Counted from the first letter of the stretch, positions 1 through 15,053 are shown. The stretch: 34,515 nt of DNA from Deinococcus marmoris (GCF_001949125.1 NZ_MSTI01000149.1:1-34515), one strand, 5' to 3'. Notes: generated from the sequence alone by a model not told the origin. Program-made: numbers and translations.

Positions 1-1
1 C

Positions 2-352
2 ATCGTGGACGATCATGCCATGATCGTCCGTTTCGGCATTGCCGCAGGCAATGAGAGTGATCCCCCACTCGCCCGTGCGCTCCTCGACGAAGGCGAGGGA
101 GCTTTGGTGCTGGGAGACCGTGGGTATCAGGGCTGCGGCGTGTACGCGCAGCCCAAATCGAATACGAAACATCCTCGGCCCTGGTGGGGTGCGATGGTGG
201 GCGTCAGAAAGATTGTCGAAACCGTTTTTTCTCGGCTAGACCGATCTTTTCACCTGATGCTTCCCCAGCTCAATTCATTCAGGTCGGTCCGCGCCCACGT
301 CTGCCGGAAGATTGCGGCTCATAATTTGGCACTGTTTTTCGATGGCCTCTAA
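2..352 (+). mobile_element. IS982-like transposase, C-terminal part (cut by window edge)
   Basis: The reading frame is open to the left edge, so this is the 3' part of a larger gene. It ends at a TAG-free frame stop at 352. The peptide has a G-D-R-G-Y-Q-G block near residue 38. Its end runs V-E-T-V-F-S-R-L followed by an A-H-N-L-A-L-F-F tail. This fits the C-terminus of DDE transposases of the IS982 type: the Asp of a GD(K/R)GY block, the catalytic Glu in (I/V)ExxFS, then a conserved AxNL tail. The family is inferred from these motifs; IS5-type is the alternative. I could not define the terminal inverted repeat downstream. Whether the element is intact depends on sequence outside the window. 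Confidence 0.7.
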
Positions 353-384
353 CCCCTAGCACCCGAAGTTTAGAGACAGAAAGT

Positions 385-417
385 GCGCAGGGTAGGTCTG
401 GACCATCCACCCTGCGC
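385..417 (+). terminator. Stem-loop between transposase and polyprenyl synthase
   Basis: GCGCAGGGT (385-393) pairs perfectly with ACCCTGCGC (409-417), and the loop holds a smaller GGTC/GACC stem. Only CTT follows, so it is a weak intrinsic terminator at best. It could stop transcription from the IS before the next gene. Confidence 0.45.
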
Positions 418-449
418 CTTCCGGTACGTTTTGTCCCCCCGCACGCTCA

Positions 450-455
450 TATACT
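450..455 (+). promoter_or_regulatory. -10 box for a leaderless start of the polyprenyl synthase
   Basis: TATACT ends 7 nt before the ATG at 463, so transcription would start at or next to the start codon. No Shine-Dalgarno sequence precedes the ATG. No convincing -35 box at 16-18 nt spacing is seen. Confidence 0.55.
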
Positions 456-462
456 GTGGGCC

Positions 463-1437
<975 letters not shown>

Positions 1438-1456
1438 ACCTTCATCTCCACTCTTA

Positions 1457-1487
1457 AGAGGCTGTCCCTTCTAACAGGACAGCCTCT
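1457..1487 (+). terminator. Terminator hairpin after polyprenyl synthase
   Basis: AGAGGCTGTCC (1457-1467) and GGACAGCCTCT (1477-1487) form a perfect 11-bp stem with a 9-nt loop, 20 nt after the stop codon. No T-tract follows, so its strength as an intrinsic terminator is uncertain. Confidence 0.65.
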
Positions 1488-1810
1488 GCACGTATACCTC
1501 GCATTTGCCAGGTGTGTCAGTGGGGAAGCCCGTTTCCCAAAGGTTGGAACCGGTTCCCCACCTATGGGCATCCCGGCCTCATCCTTTCGGCTTGACGCTC
1601 AAGCTGGGCGAGGTTAGAACTGAGGGGCACGACAAAGCATTTTTAAGGCCGGAACCGTCCGGCGACGGCTGACAGACAGCGGGCACAAGCAGTGTACAGA
1701 TGGGCGCAGTTGTCTATGCGTGTATGCTGCGAACACACCTTTCATGCCTCCACCCACCGCCACTTTCCACAGCACCTTTTCGAGCTGATTCAAGCGAAGG
1801 AGAACCCCAC
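1488..1810 (+). other. Intergenic region upstream of gdhA
   Basis: About 320 bp without a supported gene. The gdhA frame stays open upstream to 1700, but the Shine-Dalgarno before 1811 places the start there. The region should hold the gdhA promoter. TATGCT at 1723-1728 is a possible -10, but no -35 is correctly spaced. A small CCGG/CCGG hairpin lies near 1650. Nothing else stands out. Confidence 0.5.
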
Positions 1811-3055
<1,245 letters not shown>

Positions 3056-3169
3056 GGGCTGCGCCGTCTAAGAGTCTGAAAGTCTAAGGGACAACGACAG
3101 AAGACCGCGCATCCCCAATCTTTTCCCACAACCTACAACCCACATCCCACACCCCTCCGAAGGAGCCAT

Positions 3170-4492
<1,323 letters not shown>

Positions 4493-4515
4493 TTTCAGAC
4501 GACGGACAGCAGAAA

Positions 4516-4552
4516 GCAGATGGCCGGGGGAATCCTCGCCGTCTGCCTTTTT
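4516..4552 (+). terminator. Intrinsic terminator of gdhAB
   Basis: GCAGATGGC (4516-4524) pairs with GCCGTCTGC (4538-4546), including one G-T pair, and is followed directly by CTTTTT. This is a textbook stem plus T-tract. Confidence 0.85.
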
Positions 4553-4868
4553 AGTTCTTTGAACAAGAGTTTCCAGGAAATCAGGAAGGGCGTCCGGGTG
4601 GGCAGCAAAGGGGGGGCGCAACGTAAAAACAACGGTCAGCACGGTAAAAATGAGTCGCCCCAGAAAACCTCGCTGCTCGCGGGATCAATTGGCTTTGGCT
4701 TGAAACCCTTTGCCTGTACACACCGCCTCTGCCGTCCAGTGGGTGGGTCTTGATCCCATCCCCGTCCGTTCTTCACCGTGTGCAGCACGGCAGATTGGAC
4801 AAACACCGTCAGGACCGCACTTTTCTCCATTTTGATCCCGCTACTAGCGTCCAGCACGGCACATCTTA
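4553..4868. other. Intergenic region without recognised gene
   Basis: About 315 bp between the gdhAB terminator and a repeat copy. Short open frames exist on both strands, including a 73-codon one on the minus strand at 4636-4857, but none has a ribosome site, a recognisable motif or a matching neighbour. It may be decayed coding DNA; I see nothing I can name. Confidence 0.4.
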
Positions 4869-5020
4869 TACGGACTCCGAATAAAAAGCGCAGACTGGCG
4901 CATCGCTGAATTCTATTCAGCCATCATTTTTCGCCACAGTGCCGCCGACAACCCGATCTCCTCACTCAGCACACCCTGTTCCACTGGTGGCCTCTATACG
5001 GTAATTAAACGGAATCCGTA
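4869..5020 (+). repeat. Divergent copy of the TACGGA-ended repeat (forward; ends conserved, interior different)
   Basis: The left end reads TACGGACTCCGAAT and the right end ACGGAATCCGTA, the same terminal sequences and polarity as the forward full-length copies at 15054 and 20164. The 152-bp interior does not resemble theirs and lacks both conserved hairpins. It may be a distinct subtype, or a pair of ends flanking captured sequence. It lies 63 bp beyond the 3' end of the araC-type gene. Confidence 0.5.
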
Positions 5021-5083
5021 TTATGGACTGGAAACTCTTGTTTGAACACGGGGCGAACGATTCGGCCAGCTTGCCTGATCTGG

Positions 5084-5884
5084 TCAATCTGTGTCGTCCG
5101 AAGACAGGTGCCGAAAGCCCCGTGGCGATACGCCCACCCCATGCCGAAAAGCGCGGCTGAAAGTGAAGGCATCCCGGTAACCGAGTTGCTCGGCCACCTG
5201 GTCCACTGGCAATGAACTGAGGCGCAGGAGGCGCTGGGCTTCCAGCATCAGGCGTTCCTGAATGGCATGTTTGGCACTGTGGCCTCCGCTGTTCCGCACC
5301 TCGCGGCTGAGCTGATCCGGCGTGCAATGAAGCTGGGACGCATAGAAACCCACGTCGTGCTGGAGCCGGAAATGCTGTTCCAGCAGGGCATGAAAGCGGG
5401 CTACCCTGGAGGTTTCCCTGCCCGGCGCACCGGGCGCGAGTTCTCGCTCCAGCAGCCGGAGGGCCAGCGTCAGACTTTCCCGCAGGGCGTGGGAACGCTG
5501 CTGCGTGCTGCGGGCGTACTCGCTTCCCAGCACCTGCCACAGCAGAGGCCAGATCGCCCAGTCCACAGGTGTGTGGCACAGCGAGGGCGTGGCCCGCCAC
5601 AGCCCCGGCTCCAGGCACAGCAGCGCCCCGCTGACGTTCTGGACACCATGAAATTCATGCGTCTGCCCCGCCGTGATGACATTGAGGGTCTGCGGAGCGA
5701 GTTCGGCGCACACGCCATCCACGCTGTGCTGCCCGCTGCCGCCCCCGATCCACAGCACCTCATGGTAGGCATGACGGTGGGGCCGTGCCTGCACCTCATG
5801 GCCGGAGAGGGTAAAGCCACCAAAAACTTCAAAGAAAATGTCGTGCGCTCCAGCAAAGTGTTGCAAGGTCACGGCCCCGGTCAT
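5084..5884 (-). CDS. AraC-family transcriptional regulator
   Basis: This 266-residue protein has an N-terminal cupin-like sensing domain, with an H-x-H-x-x-x-E-like cluster around residues 36-43 (P-H-R-H-A-Y-H-E). The C-terminal double helix-turn-helix domain occupies about residues 165-262. The second HTH reads V-D-Q-V-A-E-Q-L-G-Y-R-D and is followed by F-S-R-A-F-R-H-G-V-G-V-S-P, the classic AraC signature. The effector is unknown. It is divergent from the alpha/beta-hydrolase at 6143, which is its most likely target by position. No Shine-Dalgarno is seen, and the start codon touches the end of a repeat copy (5884-6011), so its promoter must lie in or beyond that repeat. A second set of repeat ends lies beyond its 3' end, so the gene is bracketed. 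A start further downstream is possible, but no Met occurs before the cupin domain. Confidence 0.85.
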   Translation of the reverse strand: MTGAVTLQHFAGAHDIFFEVFGGFTLSGHEVQARPHRHAYHEVLWIGGGSGQHSVDGVCAELAPQTLNVITAGQTHEFHGVQNVSGALLCLEPGLWRATPSLCHTPVDWAIWPLLWQVLGSEYARSTQQRSHALRESLTLALRLLERELAPGAPGRETSRVARFHALLEQHFRLQHDVGFYASQLHCTPDQLSREVRNSGGHSAKHAIQERLMLEAQRLLRLSSLPVDQVAEQLGYRDAFTFSRAFRHGVGVSPRGFRHLSSDDTD

Positions 5885-6011
5885 ACGGATTCCGTCTGTT
5901 CCGCCAACAAACCGGGAAAGCTCCGGTTCGTTAAATCCACGCCTGGAACCCGTCCTTCTCGCATCCGTTCGGATTTCATCGCTCTTGCAAACGATTCAAT
6001 CGGAGTCCGTA
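5884..6011 (-). repeat. Diverged full-length copy of the TACGGA-ended repeat (inverted)
   Basis: This 128-bp copy has both terminal sequences (TACGGATTCCG and CGGAGTCCGTA). The interior is diverged from the ~134-bp copies, but both hairpins are kept by paired changes: AACCGG/CCGGTT replaces AATCGG/CCGATT. The other stem becomes ATCGTTT/GAGCGAT closed by GCAA. Its left end abuts the start codon of the araC-type gene. Confidence 0.8.
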
Positions 6012-6142
6012 TCACTCGCGGATTCTGACATGTTTTGATCGGTTCTGGCGCTGGCCTCTGCTGGCAAAAGTGCCTAGCCTGTGCTGATGCAGCCTTCATA
6101 CCCCACATTTTCGGCCTTTCATCCCCGTACGGATTGCACCAT

Positions 6143-7054
6143 ATGAGTATGGAGCGCGTGCTGTTTCAGAGTCAGGGCGTTCAACTCGTCGGCCATCTTC
6201 ACCTTCCCGACGGCGCTGGCCCGCATTGCGCCGTGGTCATTCTGGGGCCGGTGGCTTTTGTCAAGGAACAGGCACCCACGCACTACGCCACTTATCTGGC
6301 GCGAGCGGGTTTTGCGGCATTCGTTTTTGATCCGCGTTTTCACGGCGAAAGTGCAGGACTGCCCCGCCGATACGAGAGTGGCAAGGCCAAGGTAGACGAT
6401 GTGCTAGCCGCACTGGACATGCTGGCGGCGCGGCGTGACATAGATGCCCAACGCCTCTTTTTGCTGGGCGTGTGTCAGGGCGTCAACTGGACCGTGCTAG
6501 CCGCCAACCGGAACACCCACGTCAAAGCGCTGGCGCTGGTGGCCGGACATTACCTGACGCCAGACGTGGCGGCGCTGTATCTGGGCGGGCCGCACAGGGT
6601 TGAAGAGCGCATGGCCAGAGGTGCGGCGGCCCGCACGCTCTTTGAGCAAACTGGCGAGGCCGGGTACATCCCCATCGTCAACGCGCCCGACGCGCTGCTG
6701 CTGAGTCCAGCGATTGCGGCGTGGTATCTGCCCTGGGAGCATCGGGGCCGTGAAGCTGCCCTGGGGTCCAGGGGCCTGTGGGAAAATCGCCTCACGGCCA
6801 TGAGCGAGGAGCTGATCTGGGGCCACGATGTACGGCCTGACGCGGCCAAGCTCAGTTTGCCCACGCTGATGGTTCACGCGGACGGTGCAGCCAGCGGCCC
6901 CCAGATTCCACGTACGATTTTTGAGAGTATGTCCAGCCAGGCTAAAAAACTCGTCTGGCTGGGAGAGCAGGTGCAGTTTCAGTTCTACGATGATCCAGTG
7001 ACGGTTGCCGCCGCCAGCGATGAGATTGCGGCGTGGTTCAGGGCGCAGACATGA
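6143..7054 (+). CDS. Alpha/beta-hydrolase, dienelactone hydrolase-like, with Cys nucleophile
   Basis: From the ATG at 6143 this is a 303-residue single-domain alpha/beta-hydrolase. The nucleophile elbow is G109-V-C111-Q-G113, so cysteine replaces serine, as in dienelactone hydrolases and many related bacterial hydrolases. The oxyanion region includes the G35-P-V block. F-D-P-R-F-H-G-E-S at 62-70 is a conserved strand/turn of this group. A D-G segment in T-L-M-V-H-A-D-G near 245 probably carries the acidic triad residue. No terminal His triad residue is obvious, so the full triad is unproven. Substrate is unknown. No strong ribosome site is visible; a second Met two codons later (6149) is an alternative start. 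The gene is divergent from the AraC-type regulator. Confidence 0.8.
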   Translation: MSMERVLFQSQGVQLVGHLHLPDGAGPHCAVVILGPVAFVKEQAPTHYATYLARAGFAAFVFDPRFHGESAGLPRRYESGKAKVDDVLAALDMLAARRDIDAQRLFLLGVCQGVNWTVLAANRNTHVKALALVAGHYLTPDVAALYLGGPHRVEERMARGAAARTLFEQTGEAGYIPIVNAPDALLLSPAIAAWYLPWEHRGREAALGSRGLWENRLTAMSEELIWGHDVRPDAAKLSLPTLMVHADGAASGPQIPRTIFESMSSQAKKLVWLGEQVQFQFYDDPVTVAAASDEIAAWFRAQT

Positions 7055-7222
7055 CCGTGTTCTCCACGCGCTGAGCTAAAGCTGAACCTGGACGCCAGTG
7101 GTCAGACGAATATGGCGCTGGTGGCTGTGGGCAAAGGACTGGGCGAAATCCTTCACCTCTGCCCTTCCCAGATGGACCCTACTTGCCCCAAGCTTCCACG
7201 TCGTTAGAGCTTCAGACCGTTC

Positions 7223-8881
<1,659 letters not shown>

Positions 8882-8889
8882 TGCCCACG

Positions 8890-8895
8890 AGTGTA
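8890..8895 (-). promoter_or_regulatory. -10 box for treS
   Basis: TACACT on the minus strand, 8 nt before the treS ATG, with no Shine-Dalgarno between. This implies a leaderless or near-leaderless mRNA. Confidence 0.55.
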
Positions 8896-9002
8896 AGGGA
8901 AAAGCGTTTTGGAATCGCTGCCGAAAGCATTCATGCGGAGGGGATGACGGGATTCCGGCGTGCTGGTCAGGGTCAGGAGCAACATATGGCGAGCTGACAA
9001 AG

Positions 9003-9027
9003 AAAAACCCCGCCGGAAGCGGGGGCC
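9003..9027 (-). terminator. Intrinsic terminator after tRNA-Gln
   Basis: On the minus strand, CCCCGC and GCGGGG form a 6-bp GC stem with a 5-nt loop, followed by TTTTT. It begins 14 nt past the tRNA CCA end. Confidence 0.85.
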
Positions 9028-9040
9028 TTACAATTGATTC

Positions 9041-9114
9041 TGGTTGGGGCACAAGGACTCGAACCTTGATCGACAGTGTCAGAGACTGTTGTCCTGCCAT
9101 TAGACGATGCCCCA
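9041..9114 (-). tRNA. tRNA-Gln (anticodon CTG)
   Basis: The minus strand folds into a full cloverleaf. The 7-bp acceptor stem is TGGGGCA/TGCCCCA. The D-arm contains TAATGGCAGGA. The anticodon stem is ACAGT/ACTGT with loop CTCTGAC (anticodon CTG, reading CAG). The T-arm is CAAGG-TTCGAGT-CCTTG. The discriminator A and CCA are encoded. A terminator follows immediately. Confidence 0.96.
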
Positions 9115-9265
9115 GCACAAAAGCGGGAACGGCTTTCCCAGGTGGGAAGGCGTCAGGAAGTATAACGGGCAAGCCAGGAAGCGTCAAGCGCCCGGGTGCG
9201 TCCGCGTGCTGGCGGGCCGTCTTCAGCGTTCCGTCAGAAATGAATGGACCGCGTTCAGAGCGTGC

Positions 9266-9295
9266 TTGCTGCCCACGCGCCGACTCTGGTACACT
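9266..9295 (+). promoter_or_regulatory. Promoter of rpsA
   Basis: TTGCTG (9266-9271) and TACACT (9290-9295) are separated by 18 bp, and TGG precedes the -10, making an extended -10. Transcription would start near 9302, giving a leader of about 138 nt. The same TGGTACACTT core recurs before the toxin gene at 15344. Confidence 0.65.
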
Positions 9296-9393
9296 TATAG
9301 ATGTTGCCGCGCCGTAGCGCCCGTGTCTCCCCCCCGCTGAATTAAGTTTTCAGCGGAAGCAGGCCGAAGGACGCACGGCAGCAGTTTACAGAA

Positions 9394-9421
9394 GCTGGCT
9401 GTCAGGCGGAGTTCTGCCAGC
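9394..9421 (+). promoter_or_regulatory. Hairpin just upstream of the rpsA ribosome site
   Basis: GCTGGC (9394-9399) pairs with GCCAGC (9416-9421), directly before the AGGAGGACAGGAG ribosome-binding region. In many bacteria S1 represses its own translation through structured leader RNA. A similar role here is inference from position only. Confidence 0.45.
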
Positions 9422-9439
9422 CCAGGAGGACAGGAGTTC

Positions 9440-11398
<1,959 letters not shown>

Positions 11399-11423
11399 GC
11401 CCCTGAAGTTCTGAAGTCGAATT

Positions 11424-11466
11424 GAGGAAGGCCCGGACGCGTTGAGTGTCCGGGCTTTCCTCTTGT
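11424..11466 (+). terminator. Terminator of rpsA
   Basis: A 15-bp stem (11424-11438 with 11448-11462, one G-T pair) with a 9-nt loop, 25 nt after the rpsA stop and followed by TTG. It is very stable, though the T-tract is short. Confidence 0.8.
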
Positions 11467-11858
11467 AAGGATGGTCACGGCTAGGGGGTTGCCATGCCTG
11501 CTTGACCCCTCTGCTTCGCAGCTCTGCGAGTCCACCCCTTTAGGGCACCTCTCCTGAAGGCGTTTTTGGCTCCTCCCCCCTTGCGGGGGAGGCTGGGAGG
11601 GGGGAAGCGCAAACGCCGTCCCAGCGTGATTTGAGAAAAATGACTTCTTGCGAAAATCGGCGTCTCAATGACTCTGAGAGACTTGTCTGCATCACCCTGC
11701 CTCAAGGGGAGGCAAGAGGCGCGAAATTGCCCGGCCAGCAGCGCACTCCCAGCTCCTCTTGAAGCAGATTGGCTGGCCCAGCTCGGCAGGAGAGGGGTTT
11801 TCGTGGGAGCGTGCCTGACCATCTCAATCCATCAAGTCCTCTGACCCGGACTGCCGGG
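11467..11858. other. Intergenic region with a C/G-run palindrome
   Basis: About 390 bp without a supported gene. At 11572-11592, CCTCCCCC and GGGGGAGG flank a short loop, and another G-run follows to 11604. This looks like a dispersed REP-like intergenic palindrome, but only one copy is in the window. The rest shows no motif I can name. Confidence 0.45.
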
Positions 11859-11864
11859 TATCAT
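11859..11864 (+). promoter_or_regulatory. -10 box for the TetR-type gene
   Basis: TATCAT ends 7 nt before the GTG at 11872. The ATG at 11863 lies inside this box, so it could not be on a transcript that starts downstream. This favours the GTG start. Confidence 0.5.
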
Positions 11865-11871
11865 GCGGGGC

Positions 11872-12474
11872 GTGACCGTCCCACTGCCGCCCGCCGCCGC
11901 CCCCACCCCAGAAACCACCCGCACCCGGATCGGGCAGGAGGCGGCGCGGCTGTTCGTGGCAAGCGGCTACCACGGCGTCTCCATGCGCGAGGTGGCCGAG
12001 GCGGTGGGCGTGACCAAACCCGCGCTGTACCACCACTACGCCGATAAGGAATCCCTGTTCCTGGCGATGCTGGACGGCGCGCTGGCCGGGCTGGCGCGGC
12101 TGATCGAACACGCCTCGGCCCAGAGCGGCCTGTCGGCGCAACTGGACACGCTGGTCAGCGAACTGGTAGACAGCGCGCCCGAACAGCGCGTGGGCCTGCA
12201 ACTGGCCTCCGAGTTGCGGCACGTCTCGCCGGAACGCCGCAAAAGCTTTGAGAACGAGTACCGCCGGGTCTGGATGGGCGGCCTGAGCGCCCTGTTCGAG
12301 GGGGCCTCGGCGCGGGGGGAACTGCGCGCGGACATGCCGCCGCAGATGCTGACGCGGGCGTTTCTGGCCCTGATCTACCCGCTGGTCACGGGAACGCCGC
12401 CCACCGATCCGCAGGGGACGGCGCGGGCACTGTTATCTGTGTATCTGGATGGGGCCAGAACGCGCCAGGGCTGA
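11872..12474 (+). CDS. TetR/AcrR-family transcriptional regulator
   Basis: From GTG 11872 the protein has 200 residues. The TetR DNA-binding domain covers about 14-62. Its helix-turn-helix reads V-S-M-R-E-V-A-E-A-V-G-V-T-K-P-A-L-Y-H-H and is followed by Y-A-D-K-E-S-L-F, the family hallmark. The C-terminal ligand-binding part is helical and not diagnostic. TetR proteins usually repress a nearby efflux or metabolic gene. The convergent EamA-type transporter ends only 16 bp away, but its promoter lies 1 kb off, so a regulatory link is only possible. The alternative ATG start at 11863 would add three residues. Confidence 0.85.
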   Translation: MTVPLPPAAAPTPETTRTRIGQEAARLFVASGYHGVSMREVAEAVGVTKPALYHHYADKESLFLAMLDGALAGLARLIEHASAQSGLSAQLDTLVSELVDSAPEQRVGLQLASELRHVSPERRKSFENEYRRVWMGGLSALFEGASARGELRADMPPQMLTRAFLALIYPLVTGTPPTDPQGTARALLSVYLDGARTRQG

Positions 12475-12490
12475 ATGGTCCTTCCCAGCT

Positions 12491-13474
12491 TTACGGCACA
12501 GGAGGGGATTTTTCCTTGCGGCCCTGAATTCCTTCCCGTGTATCCAGCGGCTTTCTGATCCGGCCCGGTTCTGGCCAGTTGGCCAGCGTTGCCCCGATCA
12601 GGATGACGGCGGCCATGCCCCACACACTGGCAGGCAGCCGCTCGTGCAACAGCGCGGCACTGAGGATCAGGGCAATCACCGGGGCCAGCGCCTGCCACAC
12701 GCTGGTGCGGGCCGCCCCCAGCACCTGCGCCCCACTGGCCCAGGCGAGATAAGCGAGGACATTGGCCCCCAGCGCACTGAAGGCAATACCCAGCCACGCT
12801 GCCACTGGCACGCCTGTCCCCTTCAGACCCGCAAATTGAAGGTGTGGCAGGGCATATAGCAGGTACGGCACGCTGCCCAGCGCCAGACTGAAGGCCACGA
12901 AGGGCAGCGTGCCCAGCCGCGCCGACAGCGGGCGGTTAAACAGCGTGTACAGCGCCCAGACCACCCCGGCGGCCAGCAGCCACAGCAATCCGGTCAGTGT
13001 GACCGACACCCCCGGCACGCGGGTCAGGGCCAGCAGGCCCAGCAGACCGGCGAAAGCCACGGCAACGCCTGCCCCCTGGCGGCGTGTGAAGCTCTGGCCC
13101 AGCAACAGGCCCAGCGGCAGCACCAGCACGGGCACCAGCCCGTTGACCAGTCCCGCCACTCCCGCCGGATTCATCTCAATTCCGGTCAGGAAGAACGCCT
13201 GGAACAGCGTATTGCCCAGCAGTCCTACCCCCGCCACCGTCAGCCAGGTCCGGGCGTCCCAGCGCGGCCAGCCGTGGGCACGCACCGCCAGCGTGACCAG
13301 CACCGTCCCAGACGTCAGCACGCGCGCGGTGTTGGTGGTCTCAGCGTTCAGGACCCCCAGCACGGCTTTCAGGGCCACCACGTTCGCGCCCCACAGAAAC
13401 ACGGTCAGCAGCACGCCCGCGAGGGCCAGTCGAATCTGCCGCTCGGAAGGGGGCGGGGGAAAATGAACCGTCAC
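12491..13474 (-). CDS. EamA/DMT-family membrane transporter
   Basis: About 327 residues with ten predicted hydrophobic segments in two EamA halves, typical of drug/metabolite exporters of the inner membrane. The first segment contains F-L-W-G-A-N-V-V-A-L-K near residue 28, which matches the EamA start motif (LWGxN/S). Later segments are rich in G/A/L/V, as expected for ten-helix DMT transporters. The substrate cannot be predicted. The GTG at 13474 is chosen because it follows a TATGCT box by 7 nt. ATG codons upstream (13486, 13495, 13516) are alternatives and would add 4-14 residues. It converges on the TetR-type gene with a 16-bp gap. Confidence 0.82.
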   Translation of the reverse strand: MTVHFPPPPSERQIRLALAGVLLTVFLWGANVVALKAVLGVLNAETTNTARVLTSGTVLVTLAVRAHGWPRWDARTWLTVAGVGLLGNTLFQAFFLTGIEMNPAGVAGLVNGLVPVLVLPLGLLLGQSFTRRQGAGVAVAFAGLLGLLALTRVPGVSVTLTGLLWLLAAGVVWALYTLFNRPLSARLGTLPFVAFSLALGSVPYLLYALPHLQFAGLKGTGVPVAAWLGIAFSALGANVLAYLAWASGAQVLGAARTSVWQALAPVIALILSAALLHERLPASVWGMAAVILIGATLANWPEPGRIRKPLDTREGIQGRKEKSPPVP

Positions 13475-13481
13475 AGGAGCG

Positions 13482-13487
13482 AGCATA
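13482..13487 (-). promoter_or_regulatory. -10 box for the EamA-type gene
   Basis: TATGCT on the minus strand, 7 nt before GTG 13474. Its ATG overlaps an alternative start codon, so this box and the GTG start stand or fall together. Confidence 0.4.
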
Positions 13488-13583
13488 CCCTCCATCCCCG
13501 CTCCAGCATTCCGCACGGCTCAGTCAAGAGGCAGTTCCCACTGGAGCCTTCCGGCCTTTAAATGTTCAAACTCCCAGACATCC

Positions 13584-14858
13584 TCACCTTGCCGCCTGCG
13601 CCGCCAGCGCTTGCAGAGCGGCCTCCAGCGTCACATCCCGGCCCTGTTCGGTTAGTGCCACGATGTCGCCGGGGGCCAGCACGTCGGGCGTGATGGTGTC
13701 AGGCAACGCCTCGCCCTTCTCGTTGAACGCACGCAGCACCGTCACCGAGACCACGCCGCCGTCGGGAAGCGGATCGAAGACCACGCCGCTGTTGCCCACA
13801 CCGCGCGTCTTCTCACCCACGGCGATGGCCCCGGCCCGCTGCGCGTAGTAGGTAAAGACCTCGGCGCACGAGGCGGTATTCGGCCCCACCAGCACGGCCA
13901 CTGGCCCCTTCCAGACGGCGCTGCCGGGCGGGATGGTCTTCATGTTCAGGAAATTGCCGCGTGTGCCGTTCACACCGGTAAAGCTGTACGTGGACAGCCT
14001 GCCGTTGTAGCGGGTCTGGGATTTGTACTCCACCGGGGCAAAGACACTGGCGGCGGCCACGCACTCGGTCAGGCTGCCGCCGCCGTTGTAGCGCAGGTCC
14101 ACGATCAGCTCACGCGCTCCCGCCGCCTGCGCTTCCTTCAGCCGCGCCAGGAACAGTTGAGAGGCGTCGCTGGGCAGGAAAGAGGGGTACGAGATCACCG
14201 CCACCTTGCCGTCCACGCCAGTCCAGGCCAGGGTAGGTACGTCGCGCGCAAGCAGGGACTGGGTGCTGAGGCTGAGGGTCAGTTCCGAGCTGGCAGGCCG
14301 CCGGACGGTCACACGGACGGGCTGGGCCGCCCGCTCGAGCCGGATAAATTCGTTGGGGCCAATGGGGGCGTTCTCGCCGCCGCGTTTGCCTGCCGCCTCG
14401 CCATTGACGGTGGTGACCAGATCGAAGACACGCAGGCCCTCGGCCTCGGCGGGGCTACCGGGGATGATCGAGACCACCAGCAGGCCGCCCTCGGCGCGTG
14501 CCAGCCGCGCTCCGGTGCGCTGGACTGCCAGATCCTGCGTGACCTCGCGCAGCCGCTCGGCCCCCTCCGGGTCACGGACATTGGTGTGGGCGTCGCCAAA
14601 TTCCTTGAACAGGTCGGTCAGGACATCACGGCCCGTATCGTAGGAACACGCCTCGCCCTGATCCGAACATCTGACGCGCAACAGGGCGTCGTACTTCTCG
14701 TTCAGTGCCCTTAAATCCGCCGTGGACCAGCCGTAATATTCGCGCGTGACCTGCTGCGTGGCCGACTGGAACAGATCGCTGGCCGGGCTGGCCCCCGCCA
14801 CAGGGAGGGCGAGCAGCAACGCCGGAAACAGCGCACGCGGAAAGCGGTGAAGAGGCAC
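13584..14858 (-). CDS. Exported S41-family serine peptidase with PDZ domain
   Basis: This 424-residue protein has a Sec-type signal sequence (basic start, hydrophobic 10-21, A-G-A-S near 21-24) and a likely PDZ domain at about 107-190. The C-terminal S41 core has [11 protein letters not shown] at 251-261 and N-T-A-S330-C-A-E, where S330 matches the catalytic serine. The lysine of tail-specific proteases (the F-G-K-G motif) is absent; the aligned text is T-R-G-V-G. Instead, D-A-H91-T near the N-terminus resembles the D-G-H-T motif that carries the catalytic His in tricorn/NSR-type S41 enzymes. A Ser-His type peptidase outside the cytoplasm is inferred. The start is a GTG, 5 nt after a weak TACGCT box. 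Cysteines 64 and 71 could form a disulfide. Confidence 0.82.
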   Translation of the reverse strand: MPLHRFPRALFPALLLALPVAGASPASDLFQSATQQVTREYYGWSTADLRALNEKYDALLRVRCSDQGEACSYDTGRDVLTDLFKEFGDAHTNVRDPEGAERLREVTQDLAVQRTGARLARAEGGLLVVSIIPGSPAEAEGLRVFDLVTTVNGEAAGKRGGENAPIGPNEFIRLERAAQPVRVTVRRPASSELTLSLSTQSLLARDVPTLAWTGVDGKVAVISYPSFLPSDASQLFLARLKEAQAAGARELIVDLRYNGGGSLTECVAAASVFAPVEYKSQTRYNGRLSTYSFTGVNGTRGNFLNMKTIPPGSAVWKGPVAVLVGPNTASCAEVFTYYAQRAGAIAVGEKTRGVGNSGVVFDPLPDGGVVSVTVLRAFNEKGEALPDTITPDVLAPGDIVALTEQGRDVTLEAALQALAAQAAR

Positions 14859-14869
14859 ACCTCAGCGTA

Positions 14870-15053
14870 AGCCCCCGCAGGTGGGAGGCGTGAGGGGCGC
14901 GGTTTCAATCTATGGGCAACGCGGCGCGGAAAGCCTGTGGAAGTACATTCGGCCCGCCAGGGTAATGCGCTAGCAACTTGAACTTGCCTGACCCACCTGA
15001 AGTGACGTGTCCAATGGGATGTGGGATACACCCCGAACACGATCTACAACTGG
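14870..15053. other. Intergenic DNA before repeat copy
   Basis: Together with the repeat and toxin promoter, this fills the 485-bp gap between the S41 gene and the toxin gene. The stretch 15010-15053 encodes a short plus-frame peptide (D-V-G-Y-T-P-N-T-I-Y-N-W) resembling a transposase helix-turn-helix. It has no start and no further match, so it may be an insertion relic or chance. Confidence 0.3.

Noticed and set aside
4636..4857. 73-codon minus-strand frame in the gap after gdhB
   Set aside because: No ribosome site, no motif and no neighbour support; treated as non-coding.
7055..7222. Possible coding relic between the hydrolase and treS
   Set aside because: A short minus-strand frame ends here, but no family match or start signal could be recognised.
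11572..11604. CRISPR-like or REP array at the C/G-run palindrome
   Set aside because: Only one palindrome, without regularly spaced repeats; no CRISPR array exists in the window.
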